Assembly: GCA_013399875.1 (NCBI GenBank)
Contig: VXAZ01007607.1
Span: 348,505-412,504, forward strand
Source of the DNA: Gymnorhina tibicen
Taxonomy: Eukaryota > Chordata > Aves > Passeriformes > Artamidae
Length of the DNA: 64,000 bases
Direction: 5' to 3'
Shown here piece after piece: positions 56,601 through 64,000 of the stretch; the stretch's first letter is position 1; the number at the start of each line of letters is the position of its first letter. Under the pieces are notes generated by a model. That model did not search any database and was not told the origin of the DNA. It was given only the letters and a program-made list of their open reading frames with translations. Both the position numbers and the translations under genes were made by a program.

Positions 56601-57606
56601 AAGGTGAAAAGTTCAACCCCAAACAGATCATTTAATTCATCTGAGGAAGACCTTACTTCATCTCAGAGACCCCGGCCCACGACCACTGAGTGGCACCACG
56701 CATGCGCCATCGTATGGAAATGACTTTAGAACTCATTATAATACGGGGCGGAGATGGGTCATGAATATGTATAAACACATTAAGTAACCTAATGCATATG
56801 TAATTTTAACTCAATATATACCAAGATGAATAGTGCTGGAGCACGCGTGTCTTTGGAAAGAGATTTCCCATGCGTCCAACATTGAAATAAATCATACCTA
56901 CTTTACAACTTTTATAATCAAATTTGCGTGTTTTGCTTTTATCAGTATTTTCTGTTTATATGAACCCTCTGTCTGAAAAATGGGAACAGCACAGTTCCAT
57001 CTACGTTTTGTCTAAAGTAGAGAAATTCTGTGAGAAGCAAGGCTGCTGCAGTAAGAACTGTGTTTAAGGTCTCTTTTCTGCAGCTTCTTAAAACCTAAGG
57101 CACTTAGCGTATATTTCTGCCATAAGCTAAAATTCTATTTTTCTACTTCTTTTCGGTATGACTTCATGTATCTCAGCTTGTCCACAGGCCCTAATTCAAT
57201 CCCTGTGCCCAGATTCTCCCCTGGGCCTGAGTCTTGGGGATTTCTCACTCCAACACAAGGGAGTGATTTGCCAGCAGAAAACAGGGGGGGGAAAAAAATA
57301 AACAATTACACCCCACGGGGGAAGGTGGGAGCTCGTTGTCGCATCTCCTCCTTCTTCACCCCTAACCCCCCCAAAAAAAAAGCCAAAATAAAGGATTTTT
57401 GCCTCTCCGCCGACTCACCGGATGGGCTCGGGCTTGAGGTGGTAGTTGAGCCCCTGGACAAGCTGCTTCCCACTGAAAGCTGCCTTCCCCGGAGCCCTCT
57501 GGATGTCCAGGTGGGCGGCGTTGGCCAGCGCGTGGACGCCGGTGTCCGTCCGGCTGGAGATGTGGAACTTGATGGGAGCGCTGGGCCTCAGGTTCTGTGC
57601 TGCCTT
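41662..57606 (-). CDS. PUSL1: PUSL1, TruA-like tRNA pseudouridine synthase (3' six exons; 5' end not found)
   Basis: TruA-family pseudouridine synthase-like protein; the human protein is mitochondrial and 303 aa. Exons in coding order: 57606-57419, 51587-51438, 48778-48605, 45856-45802, 42860-42698, 41708-41662. Phases join and give 258 aa plus stop. The first exon holds the catalytic motif SSRTDTGVHALANAAHLD, with Asp in the RTD triplet. Others give RVPSTFHARFCALSRTYIYR, FERDLCW, FLLGTHDFSTF, SRSFLYRQ / VRRMVGALVAVG and GLFLKSVEY. The last exon is only 47 nt (DLAAARAEEELCGLG then TGA) and is followed at once by AATAAA. Without that splice the previous exon would run on to TGA at 42582-42584. 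By comparison with human, ~45 N-terminal residues (ARYLVYFQY region) are missing; I could not find them to 64,000. The gene is about six times longer than in human because of repeat-filled introns. Confidence 0.9.
42125..42275 (-). mobile_element. CR1 LINE fragment, antisense
   Basis: The plus strand reads TCATGGAAAGGTTTGGGTCG, GGAGGGACTTTAAATCCCAT, CCCCTGCCACGGGCAGGGAC, CATCCAACCTGGCCTTGGAC, the standard antisense 3' end of CR1. It lies in the last PUSL1 intron. Confidence 0.88.
43725..44395 (-). repeat. 15-bp minisatellite array (CCAATTCTCCATCCC), ~45 units, PUSL1 intron
   Basis: The plus strand is almost pure pyrimidine plus A: CCAATTCTCCATCCC alternates with CCAACTCTCCCCCTC and CCAATTTTCCACCTC variants. 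Higher-order ~60-bp blocks repeat at 44225-44340. The 15-bp unit keeps two frames open on opposite strands for ~250 codons (Gly-Met-Glu-Asn-Trp-type peptides). Transcribed as PUSL1 intron RNA it would be purine-rich. Confidence 0.95.
44400..45800. other. PUSL1 intron, no element recognised
   Basis: 1.4 kb of non-coding sequence with short homopolymer runs (T near 45040, A near 45230, G near 45356). I see no exon or mobile element. Confidence 0.6.
45857..48604. other. PUSL1 intron, homopolymer-rich
   Basis: 2.7 kb with many A and T runs (46260, 46345, 46655, 46735, 47880). No exon is recognised apart from the flanking PUSL1 exons. Confidence 0.6.
49515..49730 (+). repeat. A/C-only low-complexity tract (CCCCAAACAAACAAAAA)
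   Basis: About 210 bp with essentially only A and C on the plus strand. Seven or more C runs of 4-5 are separated by AAAC/AAAAA spacers. The minus strand therefore carries repeated G4-5 runs. It lies in a PUSL1 intron. Confidence 0.93.
50268..50653 (+). repeat. 194-bp direct duplication joined at a single N
   Basis: The sequence starting ATCAAGCCCTAAAATCTGAA at 50268 repeats at 50462 and continues nearly identically through GGCGTGGCAGGGGAGAT. The copies meet at one N (50456). Differences are minimal (one C/G, one extra G). This looks like overlapping contig ends placed side by side. Confidence 0.93.
51036..51330 (-). mobile_element. CR1 LINE fragment, antisense
   Basis: The plus strand reads GAGGTTGGAAAATCCCTCCA, GATCAGAGTCCAGGCTGATC, GACACCTCCAGGGATGGGGA, TCCCTGGGCAGC, CCATGGAGAAATTCCTCCTG, and then a pyrimidine-rich body. 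Typical CR1, antisense, in the PUSL1 intron just left of the 51438-51587 exon. Confidence 0.88.
51695..52000 (-). mobile_element. CR1 LINE fragment, antisense
   Basis: A well-preserved antisense 3' end: ATCACAGAACTGTGGAATTT, TAAAGATCATCCAGTGCCAC, CCCTGCCACGGGCAGGGACA, GCCTTGGACACTTCCAGGGA, GGGCAGCCACAGCTTCTCTG, and GTGAAGCCATTCCCTGTGTC. It starts ~110 bp upstream (in gene direction) of a PUSL1 exon. Confidence 0.92.
52000..55300. other. PUSL1 intron, no gene seen
   Basis: 3.3 kb of mixed non-coding sequence. Short open frames occur on both strands, but none resembles a protein family, and none has flanking splice signals that fit PUSL1. Confidence 0.55.
55290..56000. promoter_or_regulatory. 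Intronic CpG-rich island in PUSL1
   Basis: A visibly CpG-dense block (e.g. CTCCGCCGCCTCCCCTGGCG near 55310 and CGCGGCGGCCGCAGG near 55773) sits inside the largest PUSL1 intron, 1.4-2.3 kb downstream of the catalytic-motif exon. It could be an alternative promoter or an unannotated first exon on either strand. No recognisable coding exon is visible. Confidence 0.4.
56400..56965 (+). mobile_element. Probable solo LTR of an endogenous retrovirus
   Basis: An abrupt AT-rich insert in GC-rich sequence. It has a TATA-like CTCAATATATACC at 56809-56821, then a ~65-bp stretch ending in AATAAA at 56886-56891 followed by T-rich sequence. That order (promoter, R region, polyadenylation signal) is the LTR plan. 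No gag/pol/env coding sequence is next to it. Ends and target-site duplication could not be fixed by eye. Family unknown. Confidence 0.55.
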
Positions 57607-59460
57607 CTGGAACCCAAAAGAAAGGGGGAGGGGGTGGGATTCAGGAAAAACATCCTCCTCCTGGCCGACCACACCTCTTTGTGGCTCCCAGAGGAGTTTG
57701 GGGAGCTGCTGTGGGCTGGAAAGAAGGGATGGAGAGGAGGCTGTTCGGGGGAATTCTCCTGGAATCGGTGGTTTCTCAGCTTTTGCCCCGAAATCACCCC
57801 ACACAGAGCGTCCAAAATGCCACGAGAGCTTCCTGAGGTGTACAAAATAAAAGTTAAAACTACTCCTCTCTCCATCCTCTGCTTTGTTATCACGTGGGCT
57901 TCCCTGAGTGCACAAAATAAAGTCAAAAATATTCATCTCTTGACCCTCTGCTTTGTGTCGTTGGGCGAGGGGGAAAGAAGACAGAGGATCACCCATTTCA
58001 GCCCATTTCAACCCAAAGCCCAGGCCCTCAAGACAGAAAATCCAGTGAAAAATCACTCCAGGGAATAAGTGAAACATCTGAAAAGAGTGAAAAAACCACA
58101 CGAGAAGGCTGAAAACCAGAGGAACGACTCGAAATTTCCTCCTCCTTCCCACCCCCACTCCCGAGCACTGAACCCAGCGGTTTTTATTGGATCTTAATTG
58201 GGTACAAGAGCCAATAAAAGTTGGAATTGCTGACTCACAGATACCTTCCAGACTCCTGCTGGAGCAGTCAGGGTTCCGAGCTCTCAGAACAAACCGAGCT
58301 GCGGTGGGGAGGCCTGGGAAAACAGCACCAAACCGATTTTTCCCTTCCTAATCCTTCCATGTGCAGCTCACATGTGGTTACAATTAACAGGGAAAAAAAA
58401 CGTGCATTTATCACCCTCGAGCAGAGAGGAGCAGGCAGAAATGAAACCAGTTTCCTGCAGCAGACCCTGGCTTGTGCCTCAGCAATTTGTCCCAGAGCAG
58501 AAGCTGATTTTTAAGAGCGAAGTTGCTCCGGAGATGTTTGGGTTTCGCAGGCTCCTCCCTCCCTCTCTCCACCCTCTTCTCCCCCTCCTTCCTCGCCAGA
58601 CAAAAGCCAGGCAGAGGAAACAGGAGTTGAGAGAGAGTGAACAGGAGATAACATGGAAAACATCCTCTTTTTTTTTTTTTTTTGGCTACGGGCTTGGATG
58701 CAGCGCTGCTTTGGCTCCCACAGCGCATCCCAGCTCCACGTGGATAACCAGGAACCAAGCTGGATAAGCAGAACACTGGATTTCTCCCCCGGACACCAGA
58801 CTGGAGAGGAAAAGAGGAGCAGCATCCCAAATAAATCTGGTTATCTCCCCCTGCTCAGCTCAGCCAGCAAACCCACGAAGGTGCAGGATTGGGTGAGACC
58901 TTCCACAAATGGGATTCTCCCAGCTGCCCTTCCCCAGCAGCTTTTTCCCACCTTTCTGAGCATCCAAAGGAGGAATGTGACCACCATCAACGCCAAATCC
59001 CAGCCCGTGGACCCGAAAGCTTCGTGGAAATACACAGATACACAAAAAATACCCCGATAATGTTCCACCAACCGCTGCCTCCAGCTCCAATTTTAACAAT
59101 TTCATTTCACCAGGAGGGGACAGAATCCCCCGAAAGAGAGAATTTCTGAAAATTCTCTTTGCAGGCAGCTAAGAAATGACCCCCTCACCTATGCAAATGT
59201 CTCCTATCTGTACATCCAAAGTCCTTTGAGCAGCTGAGGGTTTCCTCCTCTGGTTCCTGTGCACTTTAATCTCTTAACATCCCCCACCCTGAGTTTCAAA
59301 AAAGGTGCATTATTTACATGCAGGAATTGCTCGGGTAGGGACCAGTTTTTCCTGCCCTTGCAGCACAAACAAGCCCCTAAAACAGGCAGGGCTTTCATCT
59401 GAGGAGCTCCAAAGGCTCCGGTGCTGTTAATCCAGATCCCCATCCTGTTTGGGATCATCT
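57607..59460. other. Sequence 5' of the PUSL1 catalytic exon, nothing recognised
   Basis: Expected to be PUSL1 intron. It contains a 17-T run near 58667-58683 and two ~50-bp related blocks (57835-57890 and 57903-57960, each with ACAAAATAAA and CTCTGCTTTGT). No exon encoding the missing PUSL1 N-terminus is visible. Confidence 0.5.
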
Positions 59461-59480
59461 GTGGGTTCCCAGGGGGGGAA

Positions 59481-59694
59481 GTGAGGCAGGAGCTGAGCGC
59501 TTCACCCGGGTGAAAAGAAATAAAGATGAAGGAATAAAGGAGCTGGGGGGAAGTGAGGCAGGAGCTGAGCGCTTCACCCGGGTGAAACGAAATAAAGATG
59601 AAGGAATAAAGGAGCTGGGGGGAAGTGAGGCAGGAGCTGAGCGCTTCACCCGGGTGAAACGAAATAAAGAAGATGAAGGAATAAAGGAGCCTGC
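59481..59694 (+). repeat. 72-bp tandem repeat, 3 copies
   Basis: GTGAGGCAGGAGCTGAGCGC recurs at 59481, 59553 and 59625, exactly 72 bp apart. Each unit also contains TTCACCCGGGTGAAA, a perfect palindrome core (TTCACCCGGGTGAA), and AATAAAGATGAAGGAATAAA. The unit is 24 codons and open on both strands. Confidence 0.95.
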
Positions 59695-59699
59695 TTGAG

Positions 59700-62600
59700 C
59701 TGTGTGTGCTCAGAGCTCACAGCTCTCTGCTTGCCGCAGGACACGCGAACATTTGTCTCTTCAGCAGCTGCTAGAAACGCTGAAATCTCGGCCTTGGCAC
59801 CTGCTGGAGGCCTCTCACGGAGCCACGTTCGCATTTATCCCGAATTTTTCCCCACAGCCCCGTTCCTGGAGCAGCCAGCAGCATCCCGGGGCGCGAGGTC
59901 CCCGCTCAGGCACGCCAGGGATGCAGGGGAAGGCAGTAATGGCATTCAGCCACTCTGCCCTCTAACAGGTCTCGTTCACCCAGCGCTCCCACAGTTGGAA
60001 TTGCGCTGGAATTTCCACTGCTGGCTGCCAGGATGATATGGATCCGCATTCCAGATGGATGTTACTGCTCACAGCTCCGTTTTCCTCTCGTGCTGGGGGC
60101 AGGAGGAAGAAGAGGCCCGCTGATGAGCATCACCCACGGTGGGGGGAGCAGAAGTTCATCCACTTCTCCTCCTGAAGTCTAAATTAAAAAAGAAATCCTC
60201 CAGATTTTGACCTCTGCAGGCATCTGGAATGCTTTGGAAAAGTAAATTTCTCTTTCCTCAGCAGCTGGATTGGGCATGGTTTCGTCCTTTGGAATGGCCT
60301 CAGATACAGGGAGTGCGTTTCCCTGCCAGGGAGCCGCACAGTTTATTAATTACAGTGTTCTAATAATTAATAACATGCGAGCTCCTGGTTGCAAGTCATC
60401 ACAGCCTCCCTGACTCACCGGCTGCTCTGTCAGCTGAAACTAATTAAAAATCCAGCTCATTTTCAGTTGGATGGACAAAACTGAAGCGCAGGCCAGGAAG
60501 GATACGCCGAGAACGTGGATTTTGTTGGAAGAGAAGGTTTCCAAAGCAATCTCCGACGTCACTGAAATTATTATCAAAACAGAGGCTGCAGATGACAGTT
60601 CTCTTTGTCTGTCTGAATTCCTCGCTCTTTTTGTTTTGAGGATGTGGGGAGGGAGGTTGTACCAGAGCTGCCTTGCATAGTAAGGAGCTGCTGTTTCTCC
60701 TTTCTCTCCTCTCCTGCTCCCTCTTCCTTTCACGAGGAACAGTATCTGCCCTGAGCACAAGGCTGCTGGCCAAAACAGGCTTTCGTGAGGGGAAAGATGA
60801 GTTTTCCCAGCAAAGTGGGAAATGGGAGATGGTTCCAGGCTCTGGAATCTCCCAGCAGGTGATTTTCACTCACCTCAGCAGAAGGTGAGATCTTCCTTTC
60901 CCAGCAGAGACGTTTCTGAGAATCGGGACAGAGCCTCAAGTCCTGGATGTTAAAAGTTTCCACAAATAACTGGAAGGAGCCAAATCTCCAACCTCCCCAT
61001 GTGGGGAAACAAGGCTTGGAATTTGCTTTGGGCCCAACAAGCCCAAGCTGGGCGTCCAAGTGCTCCAGGACTCGTCTCCAAGAAATAAAAGTGCTGCCAG
61101 CAAAGCTCACCCCTCTCAAAGAGAGACGAAAAGCTCCCACAAGTATCCCTGAAGTAAAACAAAGCTCCATTCCCTCTGGGCAGTCCCAGAGCAGCACCAA
61201 GGGCTGCAAAAGCTGGGCAGCGAGGCAGGGTGACACACAGATCTGTTCAACCCCAGCTCACAAACCAAGCCAGCCCGTTCCGATTGCCTCGAGGCAGCTG
61301 CTGAAACACAAAATCTGCACCTCCCAGGTTTTCTGCTTGCCTGGAACTGCAAACAAGGGGCTGAACATCCTCAGAACACAGCGAGGATCTCATGACAGCT
61401 TCAGTTTTGCCCTTCCTGGCTGTGGGGAAAGCAGTGGAGTTCAAGGCTGCAGAGAAAAGGAGGAAGGAAGATAAATTCCTGCAGGCCCCAGAAGTTTTCT
61501 ATTAAAGCTGCTTTAAGGCTTCCCATGTGGTTCCAATAGACACAGCAGTGCCCAGCATCAATACCACCACATGAAAGCACCGAGCTGGCCTGCAAAAGTG
61601 CTGATGCTGTGAAAAGGCAACACCAAATAAGCTCATGTTTGTCTTCTCCTCTTCTTCTTTTCTCCTCTCATCGCCCACCTGACCCATCTGCCTGTTCAGA
61701 CATCGCTGGGATGATGCAGAACAACGGCTGGGCTCGCCCCAAGTGCAGAGCCTGAGGCCCTGCACGGCTCCGAGGAGGAGATAAACGGGATAAAAAGTCC
61801 TTTGGGGCTCTTCTTTCAGGGTCTGCAACGGTCTCAGGCAAGAAGCCACGTAAATACGCCCGGAGAGCTCTGCTTCGAGCCAGAATTCCTCACGCTTTCC
61901 TCCCGAGCAAGAGCACCAGGAATTCTCAGCCCCACGGAGGGAGTTTGTGACCGGGGTCACACAGACTGACCCCAAACGGGGACTGAGGGACAAAACCAAT
62001 GCCCAGGCGTGGTCTGACCTGCAGAAATCAGCCCTTCGACAACCTTCCCACCAGGCACAAGCTTCATTTTCAACTCCACGATGCTTCCAAGGCAAGAGAA
62101 ATAATTCAGCTTCCTTTTGACTCCTGCCCTGCACCAGATTCAGCAGCGGCAGCAGCAGCAGCTCGTAATTAACTGACAATTTTAATTCCCAGCCGGATCA
62201 CGATGCTCAGGTGTGCTGAGCGCTCACCCTACACAAGTGACCCATTTTCTACTCCCGGGTGTAAAGAGGGGGTTTTTTACACTCGCTGCCAGCCCCATCA
62301 GCACCGGGGTCCTCACAGCCATTCCCAGCTCCAAGGGAATCCCTGGGAGCAGTGCAGGGATAACAGGATCGTAACTTTTTCTCCCCTGGTGTATTAGAAC
62401 TCCAAAAAAAAACCAGAAGCAGCCTGGAACAATGGACATCCTGCTGTGCTTTGTTCTGAAAAACCTCTGTCAGGGACATCCTCTCCTGGGAAGAGACAGC
62501 CTCCAGCTGCTAAATCCATAAAGGAGCTGGGCATGGAGCAGAACTGAGGCGGTTTTAAGGACACGGGGAGGCAAAGCCACAGGTCCTAACAAAGCTCAGG

Positions 62601-64000
62601 TGGCCCAGCACCTGAGCAGGGCTCTCAGAGTCAGCTCTGGGCTCAGTCAAGTCTCACGGAAGGGTTCACATCTTTTTAAGGTCAGAACCTGTGCAGTGAC
62701 ATCACTTCAGGTATTTTGTTTTGAACTTTACAGTGTTCCGCCAGTTTTGCTGAGTGTCCATCTCCAAATCATATTTACCCCCGGTAATTCCTGTAGCTGA
62801 ACAATGCGACCCTAAAAGCTTCATTTTCACGACAAGAGGATTAGCGAGGACCTACCTCCAAATAATTCTGGACTCCAACCAGGGCCTGATCACTCCTGGT
62901 CTCCATAACCCCACTGCAGAGCAAAACAAACACGATTTACTGGTGTGTGTCAACATTCAGGGACTCGACACAGAGCCCACCAACGCATCCAGGACTTCCT
63001 GGGGCACTGTTTGCTATGGGACAACCTGGGTCTTCCCCCAGAACTTGCAGGGACCAAGCGCTGAGGAATGGGCAGGAAAAGTGCCTTATGGGTTATTAAA
63101 ATTATTAAAATTATTAAATTTATTAAAATTATCAAAATTATAAGTGGTTATTTTCAAGAAGGGAGGTTGGAAACAAAACTGATCCTTCAAATATTCCTCT
63201 CTGGACTGGCCCTTGAGACAGAGGCTGACAGGGAGAATAAGGCAGACAAATCAAATCAGTTTGAGAGAAAACTATTTGAGGGCCAGGAGCCGGTTGCCAG
63301 TTGCAGGCCAGGACTTGTGAACGTCCCAAATGGACTAAAAGGCCACAAAGAGCTTGTGATGAGCTTCCTGCTCTGCCACAGAAGCCACTGCAGTCACACA
63401 AGCTGCTGAAGGGCTGAGAAACGCTCTGGGGCTAAACCCCAACTGCTCAGAGTCATTTAGGTCAGACCCCACAGCGGCCCAGGGCAAGAGCTGTGGGGTT
63501 TGGCACGGGCTGGGGTCGTGCTGTGACACCCTCGAGAGGGGCACGATCCCGGGACAAGTTCTCTGGAAACGGGAACGGGCACAAACGTGCCCGGGGGGCG
63601 TTTGTGAGGCCCAGGGAAACCCAGCCTCAGGGGTTCACACATCGCTTCCCCGGCATCTCTGGGGCACCACAAACCCCCCCCTGCAGCAAACACAGCGAGC
63701 TGTCCTGCTGCCCCCAGCCTGAGAGGAACCTCGCTTCTCCTCCATCCTCTCCTGTCTTTTTTCCTCGCTGATTTTATGCAGTTCCTGCCCGAACCATCCT
63801 TTTCTGTGCGCTGCAGGAAGCAGAGTCCAGCTCCCTGCCTGCTCTCACCTGCTCAGCAAGGGATCCATCCCTCCCCTGGACACTGTTCTCATCCCTTCCT
63901 CCCCAAACTCTGCCTTCCCCAAACTCTGCTCTCCCCAAACACTGTTCTCATCCCTTCCTCCCCAAACTCTGCCTTCCCCAAATTCTCCTCTACCCAACCC
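59700..64000. other. Right end of the window, no gene recognised
   Basis: 4.3 kb. Minor elements are an ATTATTAAA microsatellite at 63096-63145 and a 59-bp tandem repeat (CACTGTTCTCATCCCTTCCT at 63881 and 63940) running into the window edge. I looked for PUSL1 N-terminal exons and for ArfGAP/PH (ACAP3) exons expected from human synteny and saw neither. Confidence 0.5.
63881..64000 (+). repeat. 59-bp tandem repeat, at least 2 copies, cut by the window edge
   Basis: The block beginning CACTGTTCTCATCCCTTCCT repeats after 59 bp, with internal CCCCAAACTCTGCCTTCCCC sub-repeats. Extent to the right unknown. Confidence 0.85.

Noticed and set aside
61502..62179. 225-codon minus-strand frame near the right end
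   Set aside because: It contains no recognisable domain, has mixed composition, and lacks splice signals or a neighbour that would make it a PUSL1 or ACAP3 exon.
1..64000. tRNA, rRNA, microRNA hairpins, CRISPR arrays or bacterial-type operons
   Set aside because: I looked for cloverleaf box motifs, the miR-200-type seed known from this chromosome arm, and direct repeat-spacer layouts. None was found; the tandem arrays have no unique spacers.

Overview
The window is vertebrate nuclear DNA, almost certainly from a bird and probably a passerine. The evidence is several CR1-type LINE 3' ends, GC-rich gene-dense sequence loaded with minisatellites (microchromosome-like), and a gene order matching the human 1p36 block DVL1-TAS1R3-CPTP-INTS11-PUSL1. 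The bird assignment rests on the repeats and general gene content; I ran no database search.

Layout from left to right. 1-14,000 holds the 3' half of DVL1 (+): six coding exons from the end of the PDZ domain through DEP to the stop at 10,212, then a probable long 3'UTR. 15,772-20,536 holds a complete six-exon TAS1R3 (-), 840 aa. 22,923-24,117 holds a two-exon CPTP (-), 210 aa. 24,118-25,218 is a CpG-rich, CCAAT-rich divergent promoter with a 665-base gap, shared with INTS11 (+, 25,375-33,868). INTS11 has 17 coding exons and 600 aa, with all recognised metallo-beta-lactamase/beta-CASP catalytic residues intact. 35,941-37,038 is a single-exon P2Y-like class A GPCR (-), 365 aa, whose DRY motif reads D-L-W. 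37,750-41,600 is intergenic and packed with tandem arrays. 41,662-57,606 holds the last six exons of PUSL1 (-), spread over 16 kb by repeat-rich introns. 57,607-64,000 has no exon I can recognise; the PUSL1 5' exons must lie there undetected or beyond the window.

The genes do not form one pathway. They cover Wnt signalling (DVL1), amino-acid/sugar taste (TAS1R3), ceramide-1-phosphate transport (CPTP), the Integrator RNA endonuclease (INTS11), an orphan receptor and a TruA-family pseudouridine synthase (PUSL1).

The most unusual signals are these. (1) Two independent intronic minisatellites, in DVL1 and INTS11, have units that each carry a copy of the intron's own 3' splice site, and the authentic acceptor is the last unit of the array. 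(2) The intact GPCR has lost Arg3.50. (3) Several gap or single-N joins are flanked by near-identical sequence and look like false duplications.
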